64,000 nt of DNA from VAXT01 sp963794605 (lineage in GTDB: Bacteria; Actinomycetota; Thermoleophilia; Gaiellales; Gaiellaceae), in contig CAWCEN010000003.1 of NCBI GenBank assembly GCA_963794605.1, positions 372,001 to 436,000 on the forward strand, written 5' to 3'. The notes beneath the pieces are model-generated. The model was not told the DNA's origin. It ran no database searches and worked only from the letters and a program-made list of their open reading frames with translations. Below are positions 41,885-49,364 of the stretch, one piece after another. Position numbers and translations under genes: made by a program. The stretch's first letter is position 1. Every line of letters starts with the position of its first letter.

Positions 41885-42577
41885 GTGACTCCGGTCAGGG
41901 ATGTCGGCAATGAGGAAACGCGTGTCCTGCGCTCGTGCAGTGACTTCGAGGGCGCCCGAGTGCTGGAGGTCGGCTGCGGCGACGGCCGGCTCACCTGGGT
42001 AATCGCAGCTCGGGCCAGGAGCGTGTTCGGGCTCGACCCGGACGAAGAGTCGATCGCGGTCGCGCGGTCCGAGACTCCTCCGGAGCTCGCAGACCGAGTT
42101 CGATTCGAGGTCGGCACGGCCGAGGACCTCTCGAAGACCGCCGCGTTCGAGGTCGCGTTCCTCAGCTGGTCGTTGTGATGAATCGAGCCTGAGGGCGTCG
42201 TGCACGCCCTGCGTCAGATCCATCAGGCGCTCGTCCCGGAGGGAGTGCTGCTCGACATGCATCCGATCCCGCCCTCGACGCGGGCCGAGGTTCGAGGCGA
42301 ACGCCTCGGAGACTTCGACGACGCCGCGTTCATGGAGATCGTCGTCGCAGCAGAGGCCACGATCGAGGACAGCGGGCTCTTCACCCGCGAGTCGGAGCTC
42401 GAGTTCGACTACCTCGAGCGCTACGACGACGCGGCCGAGATGCTCGACGACATCCGGGACGGCTGGGAGGGCTGCGCGATCCCGCCCGAGCTCGAGCAGC
42501 GCATTCTCGCGGCCGGAGAGCCGGTCGACATCTGGGAGCGCGTCGTCCTGCGCCGCTTTAGCCGAAACCTAGGATGA
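41885..42577 (+). CDS. SAM-dependent methyltransferase interrupted by two adjacent in-frame UGA codons
   Basis: One frame runs from GTG 41885 to the stop at 42575-42577 and is broken only by TGA-TGA at 42176-42181 (codons 98-99). Before it: EGARVLEVGCGDGRLTWVIA, a SAM-binding motif, then AFLSWSL. After it: IEPEGVVHALRQIHQALVPE and LLDMHP, the motif that follows in class I methyltransferases. Related enzymes, as I recall, have Cys-Cys after SWSL. So this is either a selenoprotein with two Sec residues or a recent pseudogene. Read through, the length (230 residues) is normal for the family. The tail overlaps the SufT-like gene by 20 bp. Confidence 0.65.
42192..42210 (+). promoter_or_regulatory. 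Candidate SECIS-like hairpin after the UGA pair
   Basis: AGGGCGT-CGTGC-ACGCCCT forms a 7-bp stem with a 5-base loop. The loop begins 17 nt after the second TGA and 20 nt after the first, and has a G among its first two bases, which fits the known bacterial SECIS pattern. GC-rich DNA makes short stems common, so this is suggestive only. Confidence 0.35.
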
Positions 42578-42857
42578 ACTTGGCGTCATCGGACATCAAC
42601 TCGGGCGTCCACGGTGGATCCCAGGTCAACTCGACTTCGACCGCCTCGACACCCGGAACGGCCGCGGTCGCGTCGTGGATGCCCTCCTGGATCATCGGCC
42701 CGGCGGGGCAGCCCATCGACGTCAGGCTGTGAATGACCTTGACGTTCGACCCCTCCACCTCGACGTCGTAGAGCAGGCCCAGCTCGACGATGTCCATGCC
42801 GAGCTCGGGATCCTCGACCCCGCGCAGCGCTTCAGTGACGTCTTCTTTCGTCGGCAT
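42558..42857 (-). CDS. MIP18/DUF59-family iron-sulfur assembly protein
   Basis: The 99-residue product is a complete MIP18/SufT-like protein: DVTEALRGVEDPELGMDIVELGL at the N-terminus and the single conserved cysteine in SMGCPAGPMIQEGI. Such proteins help deliver iron-sulfur clusters (SufT/PaaD group). The gene stands between the double-UGA methyltransferase (converging, 20-bp overlap) and a repeat downstream of glpX. Fe-S users nearby include QueG. Confidence 0.88.
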   Translation of the reverse strand: MPTKEDVTEALRGVEDPELGMDIVELGLLYDVEVEGSNVKVIHSLTSMGCPAGPMIQEGIHDATAAVPGVEAVEVELTWDPPWTPELMSDDAKFILGFG

Positions 42858-42901
42858 GTCTCGAGTCTAACCATGCCGCCCGGTCCCAAAACGGCGGCAC
42901 G

Positions 42902-43067
42902 GAGAGCACGACCAGAGGCCGCCGGAGCCGGGTTTGGCCCGGCGGGAGGCTCACATGCTTGAGGAGAACGGCGGGATCAGAGCTCGAAGAGGCGGCTCCT
43001 GGACCCTGTGAATCACGCCACCGCACGCAAGGAGGGAGCCCACGAGGGAACCAGGGGTTCCCTCGTG
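42902..43067 (-). repeat. Dispersed 165-bp repeat, copy A1
   Basis: It aligns with 49196-49360 over its whole length, with blocks GCCGCCGGAGCCGGG, CGGCGGGAGGCT, GGCGGCTCCTG and GAACCAGGGGTTCCC identical. The end next to glpX is the perfect hairpin CACGAGGGAACC-AGG-GGTTCCCTCGTG (43041-43067), 4 bp beyond the glpX stop, which may also act as a terminator. A second stem (GCCGGG/CCCGGC) lies at the other end. Confidence 0.75.
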
Positions 43068-43071
43068 ACGG

Positions 43072-44073
43072 CTAGAGCAGGCGAACCTCCTCACGGCGTT
43101 CGCGGGCGAAGAAGTGCGTTCCGTCCACGAAGCGCACCCAGTTGCAGCGCGTGCACATGACGAGCGAGTGCGTTCGCGCGCTGTCGGCGCCGTACCGCAC
43201 GCCGCGCAGGAGATCGCCGTTCGAGACGCCCGTCGCCGCGACGATCACCTCGCTCGGCGCGAGGTCGTCGATCGAGAAGATCTGCTCGATGTCGTCGACT
43301 CCGTCGTCGCGGGCGCGCTCGATCTCGCTCCGCGTCGTCGGCCATAGCTGAGCCTGCATCTCGCCCCCGAGGCAGCGGAGCGCGGCCGCCGTGAGCACGG
43401 CCTGCCTCGTGCCGCCGATTCCGATCGCGAGGTGGTCGTTCGTGCCGCGGATCGCCGCGGAGATGGACGCGGTCACGTCGCCGTCCTGGATCAGCTTGAT
43501 CCGGGCGCCCGCGTCGCGGATCTCGGCGATCAAGTCATGGTGACGGGGCCGGTCGAGGACGATCGTGGTCACGTCCCCCACGCGCCGTCCGAACGCCTCA
43601 GCGATCGCCTCGATGTTGTCCGCCACGGGCCGCCTGAGGTCGATCTTCCCGCGCGGCGTCGGCCCGACGGCCATCTTCCGCATGTACATGTCCGGCAGCG
43701 TCGGGAACGCGCCCGAGGGCCCTGACGCGATCATCGACATCGCACCACCTCCCCCACGCGCCACGATGCTGACGCCTTCGAGCGGGTCGAGCGCGAGGTC
43801 TGTCGGCTCGCCGCCTGACCCGATGTGCTGGCCGGCACCGAGGCGCTCGGCTCCGGCCGCGCCGATCACGATGTCCCCGTCGATCGGAAGCTGTTCGAGC
43901 GCCTCGAGCATGCCGGCGCACGCAGCGTCCTGCGCGCCCTCCTGGTCTGCGCGTCCCAGCCAACGCGCGCTCGCCAGGGCCGACCGCTCGGTCACACGCG
44001 CATAGCTCTCGCACATGCAGGGCCTGCGGGAGGACTGCTCCTGTTCCGGAATCGCTTCGACAGCCTTGGCCAT
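43072..44073 (-). CDS. glpX: Class II fructose-1,6-bisphosphatase
   Basis: GlpX dephosphorylates fructose-1,6-bisphosphate in gluconeogenesis. The 333-residue product has the helical start (SYARVTERSALASARWLGRA), the metal-binding IDGDIVIGAAG and LDPLEGVSIVARGGGGAMSM motifs, and the conserved ATGVSNGDLLRGV region. The ATG at 44073 is taken; the frame continues to 44127. Two features flank it: a perfect hairpin in the leader (44144-44167) and repeat A1 after the stop. It is downstream of the cDPG genes on the same strand. Confidence 0.95.
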   Translation of the reverse strand: MAKAVEAIPEQEQSSRRPCMCESYARVTERSALASARWLGRADQEGAQDAACAGMLEALEQLPIDGDIVIGAAGAERLGAGQHIGSGGEPTDLALDPLEGVSIVARGGGGAMSMIASGPSGAFPTLPDMYMRKMAVGPTPRGKIDLRRPVADNIEAIAEAFGRRVGDVTTIVLDRPRHHDLIAEIRDAGARIKLIQDGDVTASISAAIRGTNDHLAIGIGGTRQAVLTAAALRCLGGEMQAQLWPTTRSEIERARDDGVDDIEQIFSIDDLAPSEVIVAATGVSNGDLLRGVRYGADSARTHSLVMCTRCNWVRFVDGTHFFARERREEVRLL

Positions 44074-44143
44074 TAGTGGTCCTTCCGGTGGTGCGCCCCC
44101 GCTTCCGTGGGTCGAAGAGCAAACCAAGGTAGGAGGCAGAGAG

Positions 44144-44167
44144 CCCCAATGCTAGTCAGCATTGGGG
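44144..44167. terminator. Perfect hairpin between 2-phosphoglycerate kinase and glpX
   Basis: CCCCAATGCT-AGTC-AGCATTGGGG gives a 10-bp perfect stem with a 4-base loop in the 162-bp gap after the kinase. There is no T run on either strand. It could terminate the cDPG operon or control the glpX leader. The rest of the gap shows nothing else recognisable. Confidence 0.45.
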
Positions 44168-44235
44168 GACTGAGGACGTCGCCTGGCGCAGCTCAGCGGC
44201 CGCCGCAAGTGATGGGCTCATCGCCGGAAAGGCCA

Positions 44236-45141
44236 CTAAACGCGCTCCAGACGCTCGGCTGCGGTGAGCACCAAGTCGAGCACGGCGGAAGTCGCGCCCT
44301 CTCGGTCCTTGTTCCAGATCACCGGCACCTCTTCTCTCTCCGCGCGCTCGACGATGTAGTCCTGGAGGTACCGGATGTCCCCCAGGTGATCGAGGTACTT
44401 GTCGAGCGCCCGGGCGCCCTCGGAGGCGATGTCCCGGATCCAGAAGTGGCTCGCATGGGCGTCCTCGCTCTGGATCGCCAGCACGCACTGGACGACGAGC
44501 GCGTCCGCGATCGGCGCGGTCATACCGGGAACGAGATGCACACCCTCCAGTACCGTCGACCAGCCCTCTGCGAGCGAGCGCTCGATCGCGGCGTTCACGC
44601 CCACGAGCACGTTCCGCGTCTGATCGAGGAACCCGTGCAGCAGCGGGTCGACCTCCTCGGCTTCTGCGCTACGGAGCGACCGCCCCGCCTCGAAGCTCGA
44701 GTAGTGGATCGAGGGCATGAACTCGGGGCTGAAGAACGCGCGCAGGGTCTGGCGAACGAAGTCGGTCGAGGTGACGCGCGTGACGCCGAGCCGGTACGCG
44801 ATCTCGGTGGCGACCGTGGACTTGCCCGTCCCGGTCGCGCCGCCGATGAGGACGATGATCGGCAGGTCGAGCTCGGCCAGCTCACCGTAGCGCCGGAGCC
44901 GGCGGACGGCGTCCACGCCCTCGTTCTCGCCGAGGACGTCTTCGGCGAGCTCCTCGACCCGGTCGAGCTCGATCGAGTTCTTCTTCCTCGAGAGCAGGTC
45001 CTGCTCGATCCGGCGGGCCACCTCGTACGCGCGAACCGCCGACACGCCGACGCGCATGAGCGCCCGGGCCATCAGCCCCTTCGAGTACGGCTCGTCGCCG
45101 CCCCCGAGGGGGATCGGATCGGTTCGCCTGCGCTCGCTCAT
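44236..45141 (-). CDS. 2-phosphoglycerate kinase
   Basis: This enzyme phosphorylates 2-phosphoglycerate with ATP to 2,3-diphosphoglycerate, the first committed step to cyclic 2,3-diphosphoglycerate. The 301-residue product has an ATP-cone-like N-terminal region (YSKGLMARALMRVGVSAVRA), the P-loop GGATGTGKSTVATEI (about residue 103) and the family motif EGVHLVPG. Methanogen 2-PGK is about the same length. The start ATG overlaps the stop of the cDPG synthetase gene, making the pathway link explicit. Confidence 0.92.
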   Translation of the reverse strand: MSERRRTDPIPLGGGDEPYSKGLMARALMRVGVSAVRAYEVARRIEQDLLSRKKNSIELDRVEELAEDVLGENEGVDAVRRLRRYGELAELDLPIIVLIGGATGTGKSTVATEIAYRLGVTRVTSTDFVRQTLRAFFSPEFMPSIHYSSFEAGRSLRSAEAEEVDPLLHGFLDQTRNVLVGVNAAIERSLAEGWSTVLEGVHLVPGMTAPIADALVVQCVLAIQSEDAHASHFWIRDIASEGARALDKYLDHLGDIRYLQDYIVERAEREEVPVIWNKDREGATSAVLDLVLTAAERLERV

Positions 45142-46328
45142 CCGGCCACCGGCTGCGGGACGAGGGACAAGAGCTTCGCGTCGAGGTCGACGCCGGGATC
45201 GAGCGGTCGGACGTCGTTGGCGGCGAACACGCACTCGATTCCGCGCTCGACGGCCGCCTCGGCGACGACGTCGATCGCAGCGGCCTTGATCTCGACCAGG
45301 AACACGTCTGCGTCGACGGTCTTCAACTCCTCACGGAGCGCGGCGCGGTCGGCGAGGCTCCGCGAGACGTGGACGACGTCAAGCTCGAGGTGGTCGACCG
45401 GCGCGGGACCTGCCGTGAAGACCGCGACCCGCTTCCCGCTAAGCGGCGTCATCGGCCGTAGGCGCAACTCGACCGAGATCACCGGCACGTCCTTGAGCTC
45501 GCGGATCGGCGCAGTTTCGCCGCCGCCCATTAACAGCACGAGGTCCGAAACGAGCACGCGGTACGGGTTGAGATACGCCGTCGCGTCCTGCGCGGGCCCG
45601 ACCACGAGCACCCGGCCGTCGACCGAGACGGGCGGAATCGAAGCACCGCTCCCGTCGAAGACGACGATGTCGGGCCGCTGCTCCTCGGCGAGCTCGATCC
45701 CCAGGCGCAAGTTCGACGTGAACACGTCACCGGCGAGCCCTCCGCCGGCGCGCCGGCAGCCGATCGTCGGCACGCCGGCCAGCGCTGCCGTCTCCAGATA
45801 GTCGGAGGCCGCATGCCCGCCGGCGCGGGAGATCTCCAGAAGCTGATCCAGGGTCGGGGCGACCTCGACGAGCTCCGGCACGGGAGGCCCACCTCGCCCC
45901 ATCGACACGACGACAACATCTCCGCGCTGCGCGAGCAGGCGCGCGAGGTGTCCGGTGACAGCCGTTTTCCCGATCCGCTTGCCGGTTCCGATGACCGCGA
46001 GCGACGGCATCGACGGAGCCGGCAGGTACGCGGGCGGCCGGAACCGGAAGTCCGCGCCGACGTACTCGAGCCCGTGCGCGAGCGCGCGGCTCGCCCAGAG
46101 CATGCGCTCGAGCGGCCCGAGGACAGGCTCGTCGGACAGATCGACGACTACGTCCGCGCGTGCATCGTCCAGCGACTCCAGCAGAGGCACGCCGTACTCC
46201 TCGCCGCCGCGCAGCTTCTCGGTGCCGCCGACGAGGATTGCGCCAACGAAGTTGAATGGCAGCTCGACGAGAGCGTCCCGCACGACGTCTCCCTGGTGCT
46301 CGCCGTCGATGAGTGCGATCGCATTCAC
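45138..46328 (-). CDS. cpgS: Cyclic 2,3-diphosphoglycerate synthetase
   Basis: The enzyme closes an intramolecular phosphoanhydride in 2,3-diphosphoglycerate using ATP. The 396-residue product has an N-terminal DGEHQGDVVRDALVEL domain, a P-loop GTGKRIGKTAVTGHLA (about residue 127), VSMGRGGPPVPELVE and the FDGSGASIPPV motif of the family. The GTG at 46326-46328 overlaps the upstream phosphoesterase stop; a frame to 46931 is antisense-like and excluded. It is a little shorter than methanogen enzymes. Confidence 0.9.
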   Translation of the reverse strand: MNAIALIDGEHQGDVVRDALVELPFNFVGAILVGGTEKLRGGEEYGVPLLESLDDARADVVVDLSDEPVLGPLERMLWASRALAHGLEYVGADFRFRPPAYLPAPSMPSLAVIGTGKRIGKTAVTGHLARLLAQRGDVVVVSMGRGGPPVPELVEVAPTLDQLLEISRAGGHAASDYLETAALAGVPTIGCRRAGGGLAGDVFTSNLRLGIELAEEQRPDIVVFDGSGASIPPVSVDGRVLVVGPAQDATAYLNPYRVLVSDLVLLMGGGETAPIRELKDVPVISVELRLRPMTPLSGKRVAVFTAGPAPVDHLELDVVHVSRSLADRAALREELKTVDADVFLVEIKAAAIDVVAEAAVERGIECVFAANDVRPLDPGVDLDAKLLSLVPQPVAG

Positions 46329-47137
46329 GACTGCGTCGTCACCTCCGACTCGATGCGTGCCGTGTACTTCTCGAAGGAGAGCGTCTCGGTCGAGAACTGG
46401 ATGATCCGCTCCTGCCCGTGGAACGGGTACTTGCGCCACACGTCCACATGCGAGCCCGCGATCTCGACGACGTTGTAACAGGGCCTCGTGTTGCCTCGGA
46501 GGCGCAGCGAGGAGACGGTCCCTGTGTTGACGATGAACAGATCCTCGAGTCGCCACGCATATGGCACGTGCTTGTGCCCCGAGAGGACGAGGTTGACTCC
46601 TGCGCGCTGCAGGCACTCGATCGCGTCGCCCGCGTCGTAGACGACGTTGCGCTCGCGGCCCGTGCCCGGGACCGGCAGCAGGTGATGGTGCAGGACGAAG
46701 ATCTTCAGCTCGGCTTGGGCTTCCTCGCTCCCGAACTGCTCCTCGATCCAGCGGTAGCGCCCGCGGCCGATCTGGCCGTGGTCGAGGTCGGGCTCGGTCG
46801 AGTCGACGGCGACGACCGACACGCCCTCGAGGTGCAGCACCGAGTTGCGGGCGCCGAAGAGCTGCTCGAAATGGACGTAGCCGACGTTCCGTGAGTCGTG
46901 GTTCCCCGGTACGACGACGAGCGACTCGCACTCGAACCGGTCGAGGTAGGACTTCGCCTGGGCGAACTCCTGCTTGAACCCGAACGTCGTCAGGTCCCCT
47001 GTGCAGATGACGATGTCCGGCTGGAGGTCGTTGATCTCTCCGATCGCCCTGTCCATCAGGCTCGGCATGAAATGCGGCCCCCCGCAGTGGATGTCGGAGA
47101 TGTGCGCGATCGTGAGGGTGCGCTCGGCGTCCGGCAT
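46325..47137 (-). CDS. Metallophosphoesterase of the cDPG operon
   Basis: The 270-residue calcineurin-like phosphoesterase has all metal motifs: DIHCGG (DxH), VICTGDLTT (GD), VVPGNHDSRN (GNHD), LHHHLLPV and SGHKHVPYAW. It hydrolyses a phosphate ester or anhydride. As first gene of the cDPG operon, coupled by a 4-bp overlap to the synthetase, it could be the missing cDPG or 2,3-DPG hydrolase; this is inference from position only. Confidence 0.88.
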   Translation of the reverse strand: MPDAERTLTIAHISDIHCGGPHFMPSLMDRAIGEINDLQPDIVICTGDLTTFGFKQEFAQAKSYLDRFECESLVVVPGNHDSRNVGYVHFEQLFGARNSVLHLEGVSVVAVDSTEPDLDHGQIGRGRYRWIEEQFGSEEAQAELKIFVLHHHLLPVPGTGRERNVVYDAGDAIECLQRAGVNLVLSGHKHVPYAWRLEDLFIVNTGTVSSLRLRGNTRPCYNVVEIAGSHVDVWRKYPFHGQERIIQFSTETLSFEKYTARIESEVTTQS

Positions 47138-47203
47138 TGGTCGAAGTGTACGTCGGCCCTCGCGCGGCGGTGCGTATCCGAGGCCGTTGCTACCATTTCG
47201 AAG

Positions 47204-47572
47204 GTGGCCTCAGAAACGCCTGATTTCCAGGCATATTGCGGCACGGGGAAGCCGCGCTTCGCAAACGGTGCGGAGCTCGAGTGTGCGAAGCTCCTCGACT
47301 ACTACCGCGTGCCGTGGGACTACGAGCCGCGCACGTTCGTGCTCGAAGAGGATGAGAACGGGACCGTGGTCGAGGCCTTCAAGCCGGACTTCTACCTTCC
47401 GGAGCAGGACCTCTACGTCGAGGTGACCGTGATGAAGCAGTCGCTCGTCACGAGGAAGAACCGGAAGCTGCGGAAGCTCCGGGAGCGCTACCCGGACGTC
47501 AAGGTCAAACTCTTCTACAAGCGCGACATCCAGCGCCTGGCGGAGCGATACAAGCTCGACCTGGCGTCGTAG
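47204..47572 (+). CDS. PD-(D/E)XK nuclease-like protein
   Basis: The 122-residue product has a restriction-endonuclease-like core: GAELECAKLLDYYRVPWDYE, then PDFYLPEQDLYVEVTV, where Asp and Glu of a PD...ExK motif are recognisable but the Lys position is Thr. Activity is therefore uncertain. The GTG at 47204 follows a TACCAT box by 7 nt (leaderless pattern). It lies directly upstream of the B3 repeat and hpt on the same strand. Confidence 0.7.
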   Translation: MASETPDFQAYCGTGKPRFANGAELECAKLLDYYRVPWDYEPRTFVLEEDENGTVVEAFKPDFYLPEQDLYVEVTVMKQSLVTRKNRKLRKLRERYPDVKVKLFYKRDIQRLAERYKLDLAS

Positions 47573-47588
47573 GCGTGAGTGCCCGAAA

Positions 47589-47664
47589 CGTGTCGACCGG
47601 TCATTTCAGACGGAAGCCGGGCAGAGCCCGGCGTCCTGAAGCGGCATCGCAAGCGATGCCTCGG
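47589..47664 (+). repeat. Dispersed hairpin repeat, copy B3
   Basis: The plus strand reads CGTGTCGACCGGTCATTTC and then two perfect hairpins, GCCGGGC-AGA-GCCCGGC and GGCATCGC-AA-GCGATGCC (47643-47660). The hpt ATG (47656-47658) lies inside the 3' arm of the second hairpin, so the repeat may shape translation of hpt. It matches copy B1 at 22786. Confidence 0.75.
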
Positions 47665-48201
47665 CTCATAAGACCCGACGAGCTCGGTGAGGTCTATCTC
47701 AGCGCCGAGGAGATCCGGGCGCGCGTGCACGAGCTCGGAGCGGAGATCGCCCGCGACTACGAGGGCCGCGAGCCGATTCTCGTTGCGTCGCTGAAGACGA
47801 GCGTCTTCTTCCTCGCGGATCTCTCGCGGGCACTGCCGATCCCACATGCGATCGACTTCATCGCCCTCGCCGGCTACATGGGCAGGACGAAGCAGTCCGG
47901 AGTGCGGCTGATCAAGGACCTCGACGTTTCGATCACGGGGCGCGACGTGCTGCTCGTCGAGGACGTCGTCGACACGGGGCTGACGCTCAACTACGTGTGC
48001 CGCACGCTCTCGCTGCGGGAGCCGGCCTCGCTGGCCGCGGTGACGTTCCTCGACCGGCCGTACCGCCGCCTCGTCGACGACCTACCGGTCAAGTACATCG
48101 GCTTCACGGTTCCGGACGAGTTCTTCGTCGGCTACGGATTCGACCTGGACGAGCGGTACCGCCACCTGCCGGACCTCCACCTGGCCCGCGGCGCCTCGTA
48201 G
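47656..48201 (+). CDS. hpt: Hypoxanthine phosphoribosyltransferase
   Basis: Hpt converts hypoxanthine or guanine plus PRPP to IMP or GMP for purine salvage. The 181-residue product has ILVASLKTSVFFLADLSRAL, the PRPP-binding motif DVLLVEDVVDTGLTL and the family C-terminus YRHLPDLHL. The frame also extends upstream to a GTG at 47575 immediately after the nuclease gene, which would add 27 residues encoded by the B3 repeat. The ATG at 47656 gives the usual length and is preferred. Confidence 0.93.
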   Translation: MPRLIRPDELGEVYLSAEEIRARVHELGAEIARDYEGREPILVASLKTSVFFLADLSRALPIPHAIDFIALAGYMGRTKQSGVRLIKDLDVSITGRDVLLVEDVVDTGLTLNYVCRTLSLREPASLAAVTFLDRPYRRLVDDLPVKYIGFTVPDEFFVGYGFDLDERYRHLPDLHLARGAS

Positions 48202-48203
48202 CG

Positions 48204-48665
48204 CTAGGTCGCTTCGTCCAGCTCGATGAGCAGCTTGCGGAGTTGCTCGAAGCGTTTCTCGCCCAGTCGTCCCGACCACACGGTCTCTGTGTCCGCCACT
48301 GCCTCACGGATGACGAGGATCGCGGACGCGCCGCGTGACGTGAGGGCGATGCGCTTCGATCTCAGGTCGTCGGGATCCGCTCGCCGCTCGAGGTAACCGA
48401 GTCGCTCGAGCTCGCCGAGTAGGTAGTTCAGCGCCTGCTTGCTGATTCGGAGACGTGCCGCCAGCTCCGACGGCTTCACACCCTGCGGCCCCGGATACTG
48501 GAAGACGTTGAGGTGCGCCGCATCGAGGTCGTCGAAGCCGCGCTCGTGGAGCAGCTCGAGCATCCGCCTCTGCACCGCCTCCCACGGCATGCGCAGGAGC
48601 GCGCCGATCATCGGCGGGCCGAATGCTGAATTCGTAAAGTCCCTTGACGATCTCTGCTCACGCAT
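48204..48665 (-). CDS. MarR-family transcriptional regulator
   Basis: The 153-residue protein has the MarR winged helix: PSELAARLRISKQALNYLLG (recognition helix), then GYLERRADPDDLRSKRIALT (wing) and helical ends for dimerisation. MarR proteins usually repress a nearby divergent gene and release DNA when bound to a phenolic or other ligand. It is divergent from the cupin gene at 48705 and a 21-bp palindrome lies between them. Confidence 0.9.
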   Translation of the reverse strand: MREQRSSRDFTNSAFGPPMIGALLRMPWEAVQRRMLELLHERGFDDLDAAHLNVFQYPGPQGVKPSELAARLRISKQALNYLLGELERLGYLERRADPDDLRSKRIALTSRGASAILVIREAVADTETVWSGRLGEKRFEQLRKLLIELDEAT

Positions 48666-48667
48666 AT

Positions 48668-48688
48668 ATGGTCAAGTCACTTTACCAT
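48668..48688. promoter_or_regulatory. MarR operator, 21-bp palindrome
   Basis: ATGGTcAAGTcACTTtACCAT has 18 of 20 non-central bases symmetric (arms ATGGT.AAGT and ACTT.ACCAT). It overlaps the likely plus-strand -10 (TATGGT, 17 bp from TTGACG at 48644) and covers the 5' end of the MarR gene. Palindrome size and place suit a MarR dimer. Binding is inferred. Confidence 0.75.
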
Positions 48689-48704
48689 TACGAGAGGAGA
48701 GATC

Positions 48705-49145
48705 ATGGTCACCACGATGCGCGAGGAAATCAAAATCGGTGAACTGGCCGTCCGGTTCGTCATCGAGAGCCGGGAGTCCGGTGGGTCGCTGGCGGCTTTC
48801 GAGTTCGACGTGCCGGCCGGAGCGAAGGTCGCGGCCGCGCACAGCCACGATGGCTACGAGGAGACGATCTACGGGCTCGAAGGCGTCCTGACCTGGACGG
48901 TTGACGGCGCGGAGACAGAGGTCGCTCCCGGTGAGACGCTGTTCATCCCACGCGGCGCCGTCCATCACTTCGACAACACGGGCGACGTCGACGCGAAGGC
49001 ACTCGCGATCGTCACGCCGGGCGTCCTCGGCCCGGACTACTTCCGGGAGGTCGCAGCCGTGCTCGAGTCGGCGACCGGCGGTCCGCCCGACTTCGCCGCG
49101 CTAGGAGCAGTAATGCGCCGCCACGGCCTCACTCCTGCGCCGTAA
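48705..49145 (+). CDS. Cupin-domain protein, probable MarR target
   Basis: The 146-residue protein is a single-domain cupin with a complete metal site: AAAHSHDGYEETIYGLEG (HxH and Glu of motif 1) and GETLFIPRGAVHHFDNTGD (His of motif 2). Such small cupins include quercetinase-like dioxygenases and detoxifying isomerases; substrate unknown. A GAGAGGAGAG ribosome site precedes the ATG. It is divergent from the MarR gene and probably repressed by it. Confidence 0.85.
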   Translation: MVTTMREEIKIGELAVRFVIESRESGGSLAAFEFDVPAGAKVAAAHSHDGYEETIYGLEGVLTWTVDGAETEVAPGETLFIPRGAVHHFDNTGDVDAKALAIVTPGVLGPDYFREVAAVLESATGGPPDFAALGAVMRRHGLTPAP

Positions 49146-49195
49146 AGCCGCCAGCCGATAGGCCCCGGCGATACCAGCAGGTGTCTTCCACGCCA

Positions 49196-49360
49196 GAGAG
49201 CCACGACCATCCGCCGCCGGAGCCGGGCTTCGCCCGGCGGGAGGCTAACTCCCGAGAGGAGACGCTCGAACTACCCAACAAAGGGCGGCTCCTGAAACAC
49301 CCGAAGTGAGCCGACGCCCGCAAGGAGGGGGCTCACGGGGGAACCAGGGGTTCCCCCGTG
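49196..49360 (-). repeat. Dispersed 165-bp repeat, copy A2
   Basis: It is the second full copy of the element at 42902. The end next to the M23 peptidase is the perfect hairpin CACGGGGGAACC-AGG-GGTTCCCCCGTG (49334-49360). Compared with A1, one pair is A-T there and G-C here, so the stem is conserved by a compensatory change. The copy lies between convergent genes, 4 bp after the peptidase stop. Confidence 0.75.
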
Positions 49361-49364
49361 CTCT

